A stretch of DNA of 64,000 nucleotides from Pseudomonadota bacterium (GCA_947455195.1 CANGMI010000007.1:124001-188000); one strand, 5' to 3'; positions 36,975 through 46,049 are shown, counted from the first letter of the stretch. Notes: generated from the letters alone by a model not told the origin. Program-made: numbers and translations.

Positions 36975-38363
36975 ATGATCAGCACGGTAATGCAGGTTGC
37001 TCGTCGTCTGGCGAGCGGAGAAGTCACCAGCCAGACGCTGGTGGAAGAAGCACTCGAGCGAGCGCTCGATCCGGCCGGAGAGGGCGCCCGGGTGTTCATG
37101 GCGCTCCATGCTGACGCCGCGCGCAGCTTTGCCCGAGCGAGCGATGCCGCGCGCGCGCACGGCGTGGTGTCCTCGCCCCTGGCTGGCGTGCCTGTCTCGG
37201 TCAAGGACCTCTTCGATGTGGCGGGCGATGTGACCCGCGCCGGTTCGAAGGTGCTGGCCGATGCCCCTCCCGCAGGGGCTGATGCCGTGATCGTGGCGCG
37301 ACTGCGCGCTGCCGGTGCCATCATCATGGGTCGTACCGGCATGACCGAGTTCGCCTATTCGGGCATCGGTTACAACCCGCATTACGGCACGCCGCGCAAT
37401 CCCTGGGAGCGCGATGTCGAATTTGCCCACGGCGAGCACCGGGCGCGGGGTCGCATTCCCGGTGGGTCGTCGTCGGGTGCCGCGGTCTCGGTGACCGATG
37501 GCATGGCGGTGGCTGGCATTGGTACTGACACCGGCGGGTCGGTTCGCATTCCGGCATCCCTGTGCGGGCTCACCGGCTTCAAGCCCACCGCGCGTCGTGT
37601 GTCGCGCGAGGGTGTCTATCCGCTCTCGGGCACGCTCGACTCCATCGGGCCGCTTGCAGCGAGCGTGCAGTGCTGTGCCATCGTCGATGCCATCATGGCT
37701 GGCGAGCCCGTGCGGCCTCTGGTTCCGCTGAGCGTGCGCGGCATGCGCCTGGGCGTGGTCACCGATCTGCTCACCGACAACCTCGATGAGGCGACGACAA
37801 ACGCCTTCGAGCGGGCGCTCTCGGCGCTGTCGGCGGCCGGTGCGCAGGTCGACCGGGTGTCCTTCGAGGAATTGCGCCGGCTGCCCCAGATCAATCGTCA
37901 CGGCGGATTCTCGGGTGCCGAGGCGCTCGCCTTGCATCGGGCGCGTCTGGCGACCGATGCCGAGCGATACGACGCGCGGGTCGCTCGTCGCATCCTCGCG
38001 GCGGGTGCAATGAATGCGGCCGATTATGTCGACATGCTGGCCGAGCGGGTCGCGATGATTGCGCGCTTCGAGGCCGTGGCCTCCGGGTTTGATGCACTGC
38101 TCTCGCCTACCGTGGCGCGCGTAGCGCCGCCCATCGCCGAGATCGAGCACGACGATCAGGCTTTCCTTGCCGCGAACGGACTCATTCTTCGCAACACGGC
38201 GGCGTTCAATTTCCTCGATGCCTGCGCCTTGAGCCTGCCCTGCCACCGCGCCGCGGAGGCTCCGGTGGGCCTCATGCTGGCTGCGCCAGCCCTGTCGGAC
38301 GCGCGGCTCCTGCGGGTGGGTGCCGGTATCGAGGCGGCACTGGCCGGGGTACGCGCGGCTTGA
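36975..38363 (+). CDS. Amidase, GatA-like amidase-signature family
   Basis: A 462-residue amidase-signature enzyme. The Lys of the Ser-cisSer-Lys triad is in VSVKDLFDV near 77; the Gly/Ser-rich core is GGSSSGAAVSV and GTDTGGSVRIPAS. It is shorter than GatA and lacks gatB/gatC neighbours, so it is a free amidase acting on an unknown amide. The ATG at 36975 is chosen over a GTG at 36918 because family members begin near here. Its place between comF and the BioC-like gene is unusual. Confidence 0.88.
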   Translation: MISTVMQVARRLASGEVTSQTLVEEALERALDPAGEGARVFMALHADAARSFARASDAARAHGVVSSPLAGVPVSVKDLFDVAGDVTRAGSKVLADAPPAGADAVIVARLRAAGAIIMGRTGMTEFAYSGIGYNPHYGTPRNPWERDVEFAHGEHRARGRIPGGSSSGAAVSVTDGMAVAGIGTDTGGSVRIPASLCGLTGFKPTARRVSREGVYPLSGTLDSIGPLAASVQCCAIVDAIMAGEPVRPLVPLSVRGMRLGVVTDLLTDNLDEATTNAFERALSALSAAGAQVDRVSFEELRRLPQINRHGGFSGAEALALHRARLATDAERYDARVARRILAAGAMNAADYVDMLAERVAMIARFEAVASGFDALLSPTVARVAPPIAEIEHDDQAFLAANGLILRNTAAFNFLDACALSLPCHRAAEAPVGLMLAAPALSDARLLRVGAGIEAALAGVRAA

Positions 38364-39331
38364 GCGGGGCCGATCCGGCATCGAGCGTGCCGGTGGCAAT
38401 CGACATCAAGGGGGCGCAGAGACGGCACTTGCGTCCTCAGCCTGCGGGGCTCGACGTGCTGGGGCGCGAGGTCGCCGCCCGCATGGATGCGCGGCTTGAT
38501 TACATGCGCATCGACCCTGCGCTGGTGCTCGATGCTGGCAGCGGTCGCGGTGATGATCTGCCTCGGCTCGCGGCCCGCTACGAGCGCGCGCTTGTGGTCG
38601 GCCTTGACGCGAGTCCGGTCGTTTCGGCTTTGTCGACCTCGGCGCGCCGAGGTTTCCTCGAGCAATTGCGCCGGTGGCGCCCAGCCGCCGTGCGTGGTGC
38701 GCCCGGCATGGCACCTGGTGTTGTCCGGGTTCAGGGCGACTTCAATCGGCTGCCCCTGGGCGATGCCAGCGTCGATCTGGTCTGGGCCAATCTGGCCCTC
38801 CCGTGGTCGGGCGATCCGGTGCAGACCTTCTTGCAATGGCACCGGGTGCTGAAGCCCGGGGGGCTCCTCATGTTCTCGACGTGGGGGCCTGACACGCTGC
38901 GCGAATTGCGTGCAGCGTTCGAGTCGGCAGGCGAGTCGCGCCGCGTACATCCCTTCGTCGACATGCACGACCTGGGTGACATGATGGTCGGCGCCGGACT
39001 GGCTGATCCGGTGATGGACATGGAGCGGATCAGCCTGACCTACCGGGATGTGGCCGGGCTGGTCGCCGATCTGCGGGCGGGGCGGCACACCAACGCACGA
39101 CTCGATCGGCCACGCGGCCTGCTCACCCCGCGCCGGTGGCGCCAGGTGAGGGCGACGCTCGAGGTGGCGCGCGAAGCCGTGCCGGTTGGTGATGGTGTCG
39201 AGGACAGGCTCTCGTTCACCTTCGAACTGGTGCAGGGCCATGCATGGAAGGCTGCGCCCAAGGTCGCGGCCGATGGTCGTTCGATCATCCGGTTCATGTC
39301 ATCGCGGCCGGGTGCCGGCGAGGCTCGTTGA
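38360..39331 (+). CDS. BioC-like class I SAM methyltransferase
   Basis: About 323 residues from a TTG overlapping the amidase stop; an in-frame GTG at 38387 is also possible. Motif I is VLDAGSGRGDDL, motif II GLDASPV, and the motif IV region is DLVWANLALPW, followed by LKPGGLLMFSTWGPDTLREL. The last segment is strongly typical of BioC, the malonyl-ACP O-methyltransferase of biotin synthesis. No other bio genes are in the window, so BioC is likely but not certain. Confidence 0.75.
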   Translation: MSGADPASSVPVAIDIKGAQRRHLRPQPAGLDVLGREVAARMDARLDYMRIDPALVLDAGSGRGDDLPRLAARYERALVVGLDASPVVSALSTSARRGFLEQLRRWRPAAVRGAPGMAPGVVRVQGDFNRLPLGDASVDLVWANLALPWSGDPVQTFLQWHRVLKPGGLLMFSTWGPDTLRELRAAFESAGESRRVHPFVDMHDLGDMMVGAGLADPVMDMERISLTYRDVAGLVADLRAGRHTNARLDRPRGLLTPRRWRQVRATLEVAREAVPVGDGVEDRLSFTFELVQGHAWKAAPKVAADGRSIIRFMSSRPGAGEAR

Positions 39332-39559
39332 GGGGCCATGGCGAGGGTCGTGGCACGTCGTAATGCGACTCATTCTCGCTATGACGAAAGGCCTGTGAGG
39401 AGGCGCTTCAGCCTTGCCCTGACGAGCCCTGCCGTGATAGCCTCGCAGCGCACAAAAAGACCAGTCACGCGCGCGTCGTTTCATCGCACCGAACCCTGCC
39501 CACGGGTGCGCACGGGTGGTTGAAATGCGTCGTCTGTTGCAAACCTGAACGGAGCTTCG
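39332..39559. other. Leader/promoter region of the cytochrome oxidase operon
   Basis: A 228-base gap before coxB. A weak promoter-like pair, TTGCCC at 39414 and TAGCCT at 39438 (18-base spacing), can be drawn. Short direct repeats of CACGGGTG lie near 39500-39517. I see no ORF of its own and no known operator. Confidence 0.35.
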
Positions 39560-40699
39560 ATGAAACACCTCTCCAGATCGCTCTTCGGTGGCGCGGTTGC
39601 GCTCATGTCGAGTGTTGCGCTGGCCGAACCGGCGAAGTACATCTTCCAGCCGCCCGTTACCTCCGTCGCGCGTGACATCTTCGACCTGCATACCTCGATG
39701 ATGTGGATCATCACGTTCATCTTCGTGGCGGTCTTCGGGGTGATGTTCTATTCGATCTGGAAGCACCGCAAGTCGGTGGGCGCGAAGCCGGCGCAATTCC
39801 ACGAGAGCACCACGGTCGAGATTGCCTGGACCGTCATTCCGGTGATCATCCTCGTCGCGATGGCCTTCCCGGCCACTCGCGTCGTGCTCGAGTACAAGGA
39901 CACCTCCAATCCTGACCTCACCGTGAAGGCCACGGGCTACCAGTGGAAGTGGGGCTACGATTACATCAAGGGCGAAGGCGAGGGCATCAGCATGCTCTCG
40001 ACGCTGACCACCCCGCGCGATCAGATCGAGGGGGATGCACCCAAGGGCGAGAACTACCTGCGCGAAGTCGACAACATGCTCACCGTTCCGGTGGGCAAGA
40101 AGGTGCGCATTCTGACGACGGCCAACGACGTCATCCACTCGTTCTGGGTTCCCGAGTTCGGTGTCAAGCAGGATGCGATTCCCGGATTCGTGCGCGACAC
40201 CTGGTTCCGCGCCGAGAAGGAAGGCATCTATCGCGGTCAGTGCGTGGAATTGTGTGGCAAGGATCACGGCTTCATGCCGATCGTCGTGAACGTGCTCTCG
40301 GCCGAGAAGTACACCGCCTGGGTGGCGTCGCAGAAAGCGGCGGCGGCGGGGGTTGCCGATGAAGCAGCGCGCGAGTGGACCAAGGCCGAATTGATGGCGC
40401 GTGGCGAGAAGGCTTACGGGGCGGTTTGCGCGGCCTGCCACCAGCCGACGGGGCAGGGCCTTGCCAACGCCTTCCCGACGCTGGTCGGTTCGAAGGTCGT
40501 TGCCGGTCCGGCGATTGATCAGATCAAGCTGGTGCTGGCCGGCCGCAAGGGGGTCTTCATGCCCACCTCGCAGATGCCGGCGCAGGCGATGCTCCCCGAC
40601 GCCGACATCGCAGCGGTGATCACCTACACCCGCAATTCGTGGGGCAATCGCTCGGACGAGTCGATCGTACAGCCCTCGGCGGTCAAGGCCGCCCGCTAA
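39560..40699 (+). CDS. coxB: Cytochrome c oxidase subunit II with fused cytochrome c domain
   Basis: A 379-residue subunit. The signal peptide is at 1-22, and two membrane helices lie at about 45-68 and 90-110. The CuA domain has IHSFWVPEFGVKQDAIPG and CVELCGKDHGFM (Cys-X3-Cys-X3-His-X2-Met), giving all CuA ligands. A C-terminal class I cytochrome c domain (about 280-370) has CAACH and a distal Met near MPTSQM. The fused heme domain marks a caa3-like layout that takes electrons from soluble or membrane cytochrome c. Confidence 0.97.
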   Translation: MKHLSRSLFGGAVALMSSVALAEPAKYIFQPPVTSVARDIFDLHTSMMWIITFIFVAVFGVMFYSIWKHRKSVGAKPAQFHESTTVEIAWTVIPVIILVAMAFPATRVVLEYKDTSNPDLTVKATGYQWKWGYDYIKGEGEGISMLSTLTTPRDQIEGDAPKGENYLREVDNMLTVPVGKKVRILTTANDVIHSFWVPEFGVKQDAIPGFVRDTWFRAEKEGIYRGQCVELCGKDHGFMPIVVNVLSAEKYTAWVASQKAAAAGVADEAAREWTKAELMARGEKAYGAVCAACHQPTGQGLANAFPTLVGSKVVAGPAIDQIKLVLAGRKGVFMPTSQMPAQAMLPDADIAAVITYTRNSWGNRSDESIVQPSAVKAAR

Positions 40700-40729
40700 G
40701 TCACCCATCCATCCAGGAGGCTTCAAGCC

Positions 40730-42343
40730 ATGTCACAAACGACGGCAGCTGCGGTGGGTCATGCCCACGATCACGCCCACGATCATGGCGATCACGGGCA
40801 CGGGCATCATCCCACCGGCTTCATGCGCTGGCTCACCACCACCAATCACAAGGACATCGGCTCGATGTACCTGTGGTTCAGCTTCACGATGTTCCTCATG
40901 GGCGGTGTACTCGCCCTGGGCATTCGGGCTGAACTGTTCAAGCCCGGCCTGCAGCTGTGGCACCCGGAGTTCTTCAACCAGCTCACCACGATGCATGGCG
41001 TGATCATGGTGTTCGGGGCGATCATGCCGGCCTTCGTCGGCTTCGCCAACTGGCTGGTGCCGATGCAGATCGGTGCGCCCGACATGGCCTTTGCACGGAT
41101 GAACAACTGGAGCTTCTGGCTCCTGCCGCCGGCGGCGCTGCTGCTCGTGATCTCGTTCTTCGTGCCGGGTGGTGCGGCGGCCGGTGGGTGGACGCTGTAT
41201 GCGCCGCTCACCTCGCAGATGGGCCCGGGCATGGACCTCGCGATCTTCGCCCTGCACATTCTCGGCGCCTCGTCGATCATGGGTTCGATCAACATCGTGG
41301 TTACCATCCTCAACATGCGCGCGCCCGGCATGACGCTGATGAAGATGCCGATGTTCGTCTGGACCTGGCTGATCACCGCCTACCTGCTCATCGCCGTGAT
41401 GCCGGTGCTTGCCGGCGCGATCACCATGACGCTGACCGATCGGCACTTCGGCACCTCGTTCTTCAACGCGGCGGGTGGTGGTGATCCGGTGATGTACCAG
41501 CACGTGTTCTGGTTCTTCGGTCACCCCGAGGTCTACATCATGATCCTGCCGGCCTTCGGCATCGTCTCGCATGTGATCCCGGCGTTTGCACGCAAGCCGC
41601 TGTTTGGCTATTCCTCGATGGTGTATGCCACTTCGTCGATCGCGATCCTCTCGTTCATCGTCTGGGCTCACCACATGTTCGTGGTGGGCATGCCGGCCGC
41701 CGGCGTGCTGTTCTTCATGTATGCCACGGTCCTGATTGCCGTCCCGACCGGGGTCAAGGTGTTCAACTGGCTTGCCACGATGTGGCGTGGTTCGATGACC
41801 TTCGAGACGCCGATGCTGTTCGCCGTCGGATTCCTCTTCGTGTTCTCGATGGGGGGCTTTACCGGCCTCGTCTGCGCCATCGCACCGATCGACCTGCAGA
41901 TCCAGGACACCTACTATGTGGTGGCGCACTTCCACTACGTGCTGGTGGCCGGCTCGCTCTTCGCCCTGTTCTCCGGTGCCTACTTCTGGCTGCCCAAGTG
42001 GACCGGTCACATGTACAGCGAGTCGCTGGGCAAGCTGCACTTCTGGCTCTCGCTCATCTTCTTCAACATCACTTTCTTTCCGATGCACTTCCTCGGGCTG
42101 GCCGGTATGCCGCGCCGCATTCCCGACTACGCCACGCAGTTTGCCGACTTCAACATGATTGCCTCGATCGGCGCGTTCGGTTTCGGCCTCTCGCAACTGG
42201 TCTTCCTCGTGGCCGTGCTCAAGTGCGTCCGTGGTGGCGAGAAGGCGACGGCACAGGTCTGGGAAGGCGCCGAAGGGCTCGAGTGGACACTGCCGAGCCC
42301 TGCGCCCTACCACAGCTTCGAAGTGCCGCCGCAGGTCAAGTGA
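40730..42343 (+). CDS. coxA: Cytochrome c oxidase subunit I
   Basis: A 537-residue heme a/a3-CuB subunit with 12 membrane helices. The ligands are MHGVIM (heme a), FGHPEVYIMILP (CuB His and its cross-linked Tyr), WAHHMFVVG (two CuB His) and VAHFHYVLVAGS (heme a3 and heme a His). The first 27 residues are His/Asp-rich (HAHDHAHDHG type) before the conserved WLTTTNHKDIGSMYL. An AGGAGG site precedes the ATG. It catalyses oxygen reduction and proton pumping. Confidence 0.98.
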   Translation: MSQTTAAAVGHAHDHAHDHGDHGHGHHPTGFMRWLTTTNHKDIGSMYLWFSFTMFLMGGVLALGIRAELFKPGLQLWHPEFFNQLTTMHGVIMVFGAIMPAFVGFANWLVPMQIGAPDMAFARMNNWSFWLLPPAALLLVISFFVPGGAAAGGWTLYAPLTSQMGPGMDLAIFALHILGASSIMGSINIVVTILNMRAPGMTLMKMPMFVWTWLITAYLLIAVMPVLAGAITMTLTDRHFGTSFFNAAGGGDPVMYQHVFWFFGHPEVYIMILPAFGIVSHVIPAFARKPLFGYSSMVYATSSIAILSFIVWAHHMFVVGMPAAGVLFFMYATVLIAVPTGVKVFNWLATMWRGSMTFETPMLFAVGFLFVFSMGGFTGLVCAIAPIDLQIQDTYYVVAHFHYVLVAGSLFALFSGAYFWLPKWTGHMYSESLGKLHFWLSLIFFNITFFPMHFLGLAGMPRRIPDYATQFADFNMIASIGAFGFGLSQLVFLVAVLKCVRGGEKATAQVWEGAEGLEWTLPSPAPYHSFEVPPQVK

Positions 42344-42374
42344 GCGGCGTGACCACGGCTACCGGATCGAGACC

Positions 42375-42515
42375 ATGAACACCACCGACACCCCAGGTTC
42401 GCAGGCGCGGGCGCAGGATCTCCGGGCGGCCAATCGCCGCACCGCGTGGGTCCTGCTGTCGGTGGCCGCCGTGTTCTTCCTCGGCATCGTGTCGAAGTAC
42501 TGGCTGCTCGGGTGA
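42375..42515 (+). CDS. Cytochrome oxidase small assembly protein
   Basis: A 46-residue protein with a polar N-terminus and one C-terminal membrane helix (about 24-43, ending SKYWLLG). Its size, single helix and place between coxA and ctaG match the small assembly protein found in betaproteobacterial oxidase operons. Its last bases overlap the ctaG start (GTGA). Confidence 0.8.
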   Translation: MNTTDTPGSQARAQDLRAANRRTAWVLLSVAAVFFLGIVSKYWLLG

Positions 42516-43117
42516 GTACGATCGCCTCGCTCAGGCTGGCACGCGGGTCGGACAACCGGCAGCTGCTCATCCGTCTGCTGGTCGTCACTGCGGTGATGTT
42601 CGGCTTCGGGTTTGCACTGGTGCCCTTCTACGAGAAGATCTGTCAGGTGACCGGGCTGCGGAGCATCCTGCAGCCCGACCATGTCGGTGCGGTCAACACC
42701 CAGGTCGATTACACGCGCTCGGTGGCGATCGAATTCGATACCAACACACGGGGCTTGCCCTGGACCTTCCGTCCCCTCGAGGGACACGTCTCGGTTCATC
42801 CCGGCGAGATGCAGCAGGCCGTCTTCGAGATTCGGAACACCTCGACGAGACCCGTTACCGGTCAGGCCATTCCGAGCTATGGGCCCGCGCTGGCTGCCGA
42901 TTACTTCCGCAAGGTCGAATGTTTCTGCTTTACGCAGCAGACGCTCCAGCCCGGCGAGTCGCGTCAGGTGCCGGTCGTCTTCCTGGTCGATCCAGGTCTG
43001 CCTTCGAGCATTGGCACGATCACCCTCTCGTTCACCTTCTTCGAGGTCAACGGCGCGCAGGCGCCCGCCGGCTCCACGACTCCATTGACGGCCGTGCCGG
43101 GCAAGGTGCGCTCGTGA
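42512..43117 (+). CDS. ctaG: Cytochrome c oxidase assembly protein CtaG (Cox11)
   Basis: A 201-residue CuB-site copper chaperone with one N-terminal membrane helix (about 16-38) and a periplasmic Ig-like domain. The Cu(I) motif is ECFCFTQQ (Cys-X-Cys) near 130, and YEKICQVTG holds the third Cys. The start is GTG at 42512, overlapping the small protein stop. Its stop overlaps the DUF2970 start by four bases. Confidence 0.95.
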   Translation: MSTIASLRLARGSDNRQLLIRLLVVTAVMFGFGFALVPFYEKICQVTGLRSILQPDHVGAVNTQVDYTRSVAIEFDTNTRGLPWTFRPLEGHVSVHPGEMQQAVFEIRNTSTRPVTGQAIPSYGPALAADYFRKVECFCFTQQTLQPGESRQVPVVFLVDPGLPSSIGTITLSFTFFEVNGAQAPAGSTTPLTAVPGKVRS

Positions 43118-43329
43118 GCAGGGCGCCCGGACCCCAGGCCGGTTTCATGCAGGTCGTCCGGGCGGTGTTCTGGTCCTTTCTCGGCATACGCAAGCGCTCC
43201 GAACACGAGGCGGATGTCGTCCGGCTCAACCCGGTGCACGTGATCATCGCGGGCATCATGGGTGGCGTACTGTTTGTCTGTGCCCTTGTCGTCGTTGTCC
43301 ACTTCGTCGTTTCCAATGCTGCCCGTTGA
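43114..43329 (+). CDS. DUF2970 family small membrane protein
   Basis: A 71-residue protein starting GTG in overlap with ctaG. A conserved amphipathic start (VVRAVFWSFLGIRKR) is followed by one membrane helix at about 45-67. DUF2970 proteins are regularly found in this place in betaproteobacterial cox operons. Function unknown, presumably oxidase assembly or supernumerary. Confidence 0.85.
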   Translation: MSRAPGPQAGFMQVVRAVFWSFLGIRKRSEHEADVVRLNPVHVIIAGIMGGVLFVCALVVVVHFVVSNAAR

Positions 43330-43404
43330 TAGGCACGCCGCGCCTCGAGCGGCCTGCAGCGCCATTGCCGCCATTGCTGTCTGTAACCAGGGAGTCTGAC
43401 CACC

Positions 43405-44250
43405 ATGCTCGCTCAAAGCGCCAAATACTTCGTTCCCGATCCGTCAAAACGGATGATCTGGGGGTCCTTTGCGCTGCTCTTCCTCGCGTTGGGTGCTGCC
43501 AGCTGGATGAATGGTGCGTCCTCGGGGCGCTGGGTCGTGCTTGTCGGTTTCGCGCTCCTGCTCGTGATGCTGGTGGGCTGGTTCAGCGATGTCATCGGCG
43601 AGTCCGAGTCGGGCCAGTACAACCGCCAGGTCGACGTTGCGTTCCGCTGGAGCATGAGCTGGTTCATCTTCTCCGAAGTGATGTTCTTTGCCGCCTTCTT
43701 CGGGGCGCTGTTCTACGCACGAAACCTCGCCGTGCCATGGCTGGGCGACATCGATCACAAGATATTGTGGCCCGACTTTTCCTCGACCTGGCCCACCAGC
43801 GGCCCGACTGGCGAGAAGTTCACGCCGATGAATGCCACCGGGCTTCCTGCCTGGAACACGGCCATCCTTCTCACTTCGGGTGTCACGCTCACGCTCGCGC
43901 ATCACGCCCTCAGGGCAGACCATCGGCGCCCGCTGCTCATCTGGCTCGGGGCCACGGTACTGCTCGGGGTGCTGTTCCTCTTCCTGCAGGCTGACGAATA
44001 CGCCCACGCCTATCATGAGCTCAACCTCAAGCTCAGCACCGGCATCTACGGCACCACGTTCTTCATGCTTACCGGCTTTCACGGGTTCCATGTGACCATC
44101 GGAACGATCATGCTGATCACGATCTGGTTCCGCTGTGCCAAGGGGCACTTCAAGCCCGATCATCATTTCGGCTTTGAAGCGGTCGCCTGGTACTGGCACT
44201 TCGTCGACGTGGTCTGGCTCCTCCTGTTCATCCTGGTCTACTTCCTCTGA
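43405..44250 (+). CDS. ctaE: Cytochrome c oxidase subunit III
   Basis: A 281-residue subunit III with seven membrane helices. FSEVMFFAAFFGALFYAR, HHALRADHR, FLQADEYAH and GFHGFHVTIGT are family motifs, and WYWHFVDVVWLLLFI ends the protein. It stabilises subunit I and proton uptake. A strong palindromic terminator lies 18 bases after the stop. Confidence 0.97.
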   Translation: MLAQSAKYFVPDPSKRMIWGSFALLFLALGAASWMNGASSGRWVVLVGFALLLVMLVGWFSDVIGESESGQYNRQVDVAFRWSMSWFIFSEVMFFAAFFGALFYARNLAVPWLGDIDHKILWPDFSSTWPTSGPTGEKFTPMNATGLPAWNTAILLTSGVTLTLAHHALRADHRRPLLIWLGATVLLGVLFLFLQADEYAHAYHELNLKLSTGIYGTTFFMLTGFHGFHVTIGTIMLITIWFRCAKGHFKPDHHFGFEAVAWYWHFVDVVWLLLFILVYFL

Positions 44251-44267
44251 TCAGGCACAGGTTCAGG

Positions 44268-44295
44268 CAACGCCCCTGCCGCGGCAGGGGCGTTG
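44268..44295. terminator. Perfect 28-base palindrome, probable terminator after ctaE
   Basis: A fully self-complementary 14-base arm (CAACGCCCCTGCCG and its complement), followed on the plus strand by TCGTTTC. It lies between convergent ctaE and the DUF2909 gene, so it may stop transcripts from both sides, although the T-run is weak. Confidence 0.6.
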
Positions 44296-44320
44296 TCGTT
44301 TCGGAGCCGCTGTTCTCGGG

Positions 44321-44515
44321 CTAGAGTTGTGCGGGCAGCCACCCGTAGTGGCGGCCTGCGATGAGGAAAAGAAACAGCAGGACCGAGAGCGCTACGCGCA
44401 CGGTGAGGGCGTTCACGCTCCGACTGGTGCCGCTACGGTCGGTCATCATGAAATAGAGCGCCGAACCGAGCGAGAGCAGAATCAGAAGCAGAACGCCGAT
44501 GACCACGAATCGCAT
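44321..44515 (-). CDS. DUF2909 twin-transmembrane protein
   Basis: A 64-residue protein with two membrane helices (about 3-24 and 40-58) linked by a short charged turn (MTDRSGTSRS). Size, topology and position within the cox locus, on the opposite strand, match DUF2909 proteins. AGGA lies eight bases before the ATG. Function unknown. Confidence 0.82.
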   Translation of the reverse strand: MRFVVIGVLLLILLSLGSALYFMMTDRSGTSRSVNALTVRVALSVLLFLFLIAGRHYGWLPAQL

Positions 44516-44634
44516 GATGAAATTCCTGTCTATCGGTGCGAGCGTATCATCGACCCGGATCGGGTTCGGGGTGCATGTCATGCATGCGCGAACCTGACGA
44601 GGGGCTGTTGCCCGAGCGCCGTTCTTCCCTGCTG

Positions 44635-45441
44635 ATGTCGATCGAACCCTCCCTGCACTCTCCGCATGCCGTGCATGCCGCTCGCTGGCGCAGTGCCGCG
44701 CTCGCGGTGGTCACTCTTGCCTTCGTGGTGCTCACGGTGTCGCTCGGGCAGTGGCAGACCCGGCGTGCGGTCGAAAAGGCCGATCGACTCGCACTCGCGC
44801 TCGAACGGGCTCAGGCCACGCCGCTCGAGCTGACCGGCGCCTCTGCCGACGTCGCGGCAATGGCGTGGCGACATGTGCTGCTGCGAGGTCAGTGGCGCGC
44901 CGACCCGGATGGCGTGCTGGGCGGTGCCTTGCTCATCGATAATCGCATTCGCGCTCATCGTCCGGGCTACGAAGTCGCGCAGTTATTCCAGCTCGATGGC
45001 GACGGGAGCCTCGTGCTGGTGAACAGGGGCTGGACGCCGGCAAGAGCCGACCGCGGGCCGGTGTCGGTCATGGCGCCGGAGGTTGGGCCCACGGTGCTCG
45101 AGGGCACCGTGGTCGTGCCCGATGAGCACCGTTTTTCGGTGGGGACGCCGGTTTATCCCGTGCCTGCAGGTGCGCTGACCGTGTGGCCCTCGCTGAGTGT
45201 GCAGCAGTTCGAGCGCGTCGCAGGACTCAGGGTGGCCCCATGGGTGCTGCAGCAGACGAGTGCTGCCGATGATTCGCTCGACCGCAACTGGCCAGGGCCT
45301 CCCGAGGATGCCGACCGGCATCGCGCCTATGCCCTGCAGTGGTACAGCTTCGCGGCGATTGCTGCGGGCATCTATCTCACGCTTGGTCTGCGCCGATTTC
45401 GACGCGGCAGGCCGTCTGCTTCGGAGTCCCCTCGCCCGTGA
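44635..45441 (+). CDS. SURF1-family oxidase assembly protein
   Basis: About 268 residues from the ATG at 44635; ATGs at 44578 and 44536 in frame are possible. Two membrane helices lie at about 18-38 and 230-250 around a periplasmic domain. LGQWQTRRAVEK follows the first helix, and VLVNRGWTPA and YALQWYSFA are family motifs. SURF1 helps insert heme a into subunit I. Its stop overlaps the next start (GTGA). Confidence 0.92.
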   Translation: MSIEPSLHSPHAVHAARWRSAALAVVTLAFVVLTVSLGQWQTRRAVEKADRLALALERAQATPLELTGASADVAAMAWRHVLLRGQWRADPDGVLGGALLIDNRIRAHRPGYEVAQLFQLDGDGSLVLVNRGWTPARADRGPVSVMAPEVGPTVLEGTVVVPDEHRFSVGTPVYPVPAGALTVWPSLSVQQFERVAGLRVAPWVLQQTSAADDSLDRNWPGPPEDADRHRAYALQWYSFAAIAAGIYLTLGLRRFRRGRPSASESPRP

Positions 45442-46049
45442 CGACCCCTGACCCCTCTGCGATGGCTGCTTCGGCCGACCCTGTGCGCCTGCGTCGTGCT
45501 CGCGGTCGCATTCAGGCCCTGCTGATCCTTGCGGTCTGTGCCGCCCCCATCGTGCTGGGTACGCTGGCGTATTTCGTGTCGCCACCCGCCGGACGCGTCA
45601 ATTATGGGCGTCTGCTGCCACCAGCGCCCCTGCAGATTCAGGCGCGGCTGGCTGATGGTCAGCCGCTCACGGCGCGCAGCCTTGCGGGCACCTGGTGGCT
45701 CCTCGACGTCGACCGCGGCGAGTGCGATGAAGCCTGTGCACAGAAGCTGCTCCTGATGCGTCAGATGCGTCTTGCACAGGGCAAGGATTCCTCGCGCATC
45801 GAGCGCCTGCTCATCGTCACCGATGGACGGGCGTCGACAGCACCTGAGGGTGTTCTGGCGGGCGTTCGGGTTGCCCGACTCGAGCCTGGCGCCACGCTGG
45901 CCGACACGTTTGGTGATGCGGATCCGGTGAAGCATCTGTACCTGATAGACCCTTTGGGAAATCTCATGATGAGCTTCCCCTGGCCGCCCGAGGAGAAGCG
46001 CATGTTGCGCGATATCGAAAAGCTCCTGCGGGTCAATTCGTGGAAGTAG
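45438..46049 (+). CDS. Sco-like membrane-anchored thioredoxin-fold protein
   Basis: A 203-residue protein starting GTG in overlap with SURF1. One N-terminal membrane helix (about 24-48) precedes a thioredoxin-like domain. The segment GECDEACAQK has Cys-X3-Cys, the spacing of the Sco copper site, and KHLYLIDPLGN has a His before the strand where Sco proteins place their third copper ligand. Overall similarity to Sco is low, and it is generally annotated only as a hypothetical membrane protein. Its place between SURF1 and ctaA supports a role in oxidase assembly. Confidence 0.7.
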   Translation: MTTPDPSAMAASADPVRLRRARGRIQALLILAVCAAPIVLGTLAYFVSPPAGRVNYGRLLPPAPLQIQARLADGQPLTARSLAGTWWLLDVDRGECDEACAQKLLLMRQMRLAQGKDSSRIERLLIVTDGRASTAPEGVLAGVRVARLEPGATLADTFGDADPVKHLYLIDPLGNLMMSFPWPPEEKRMLRDIEKLLRVNSWK

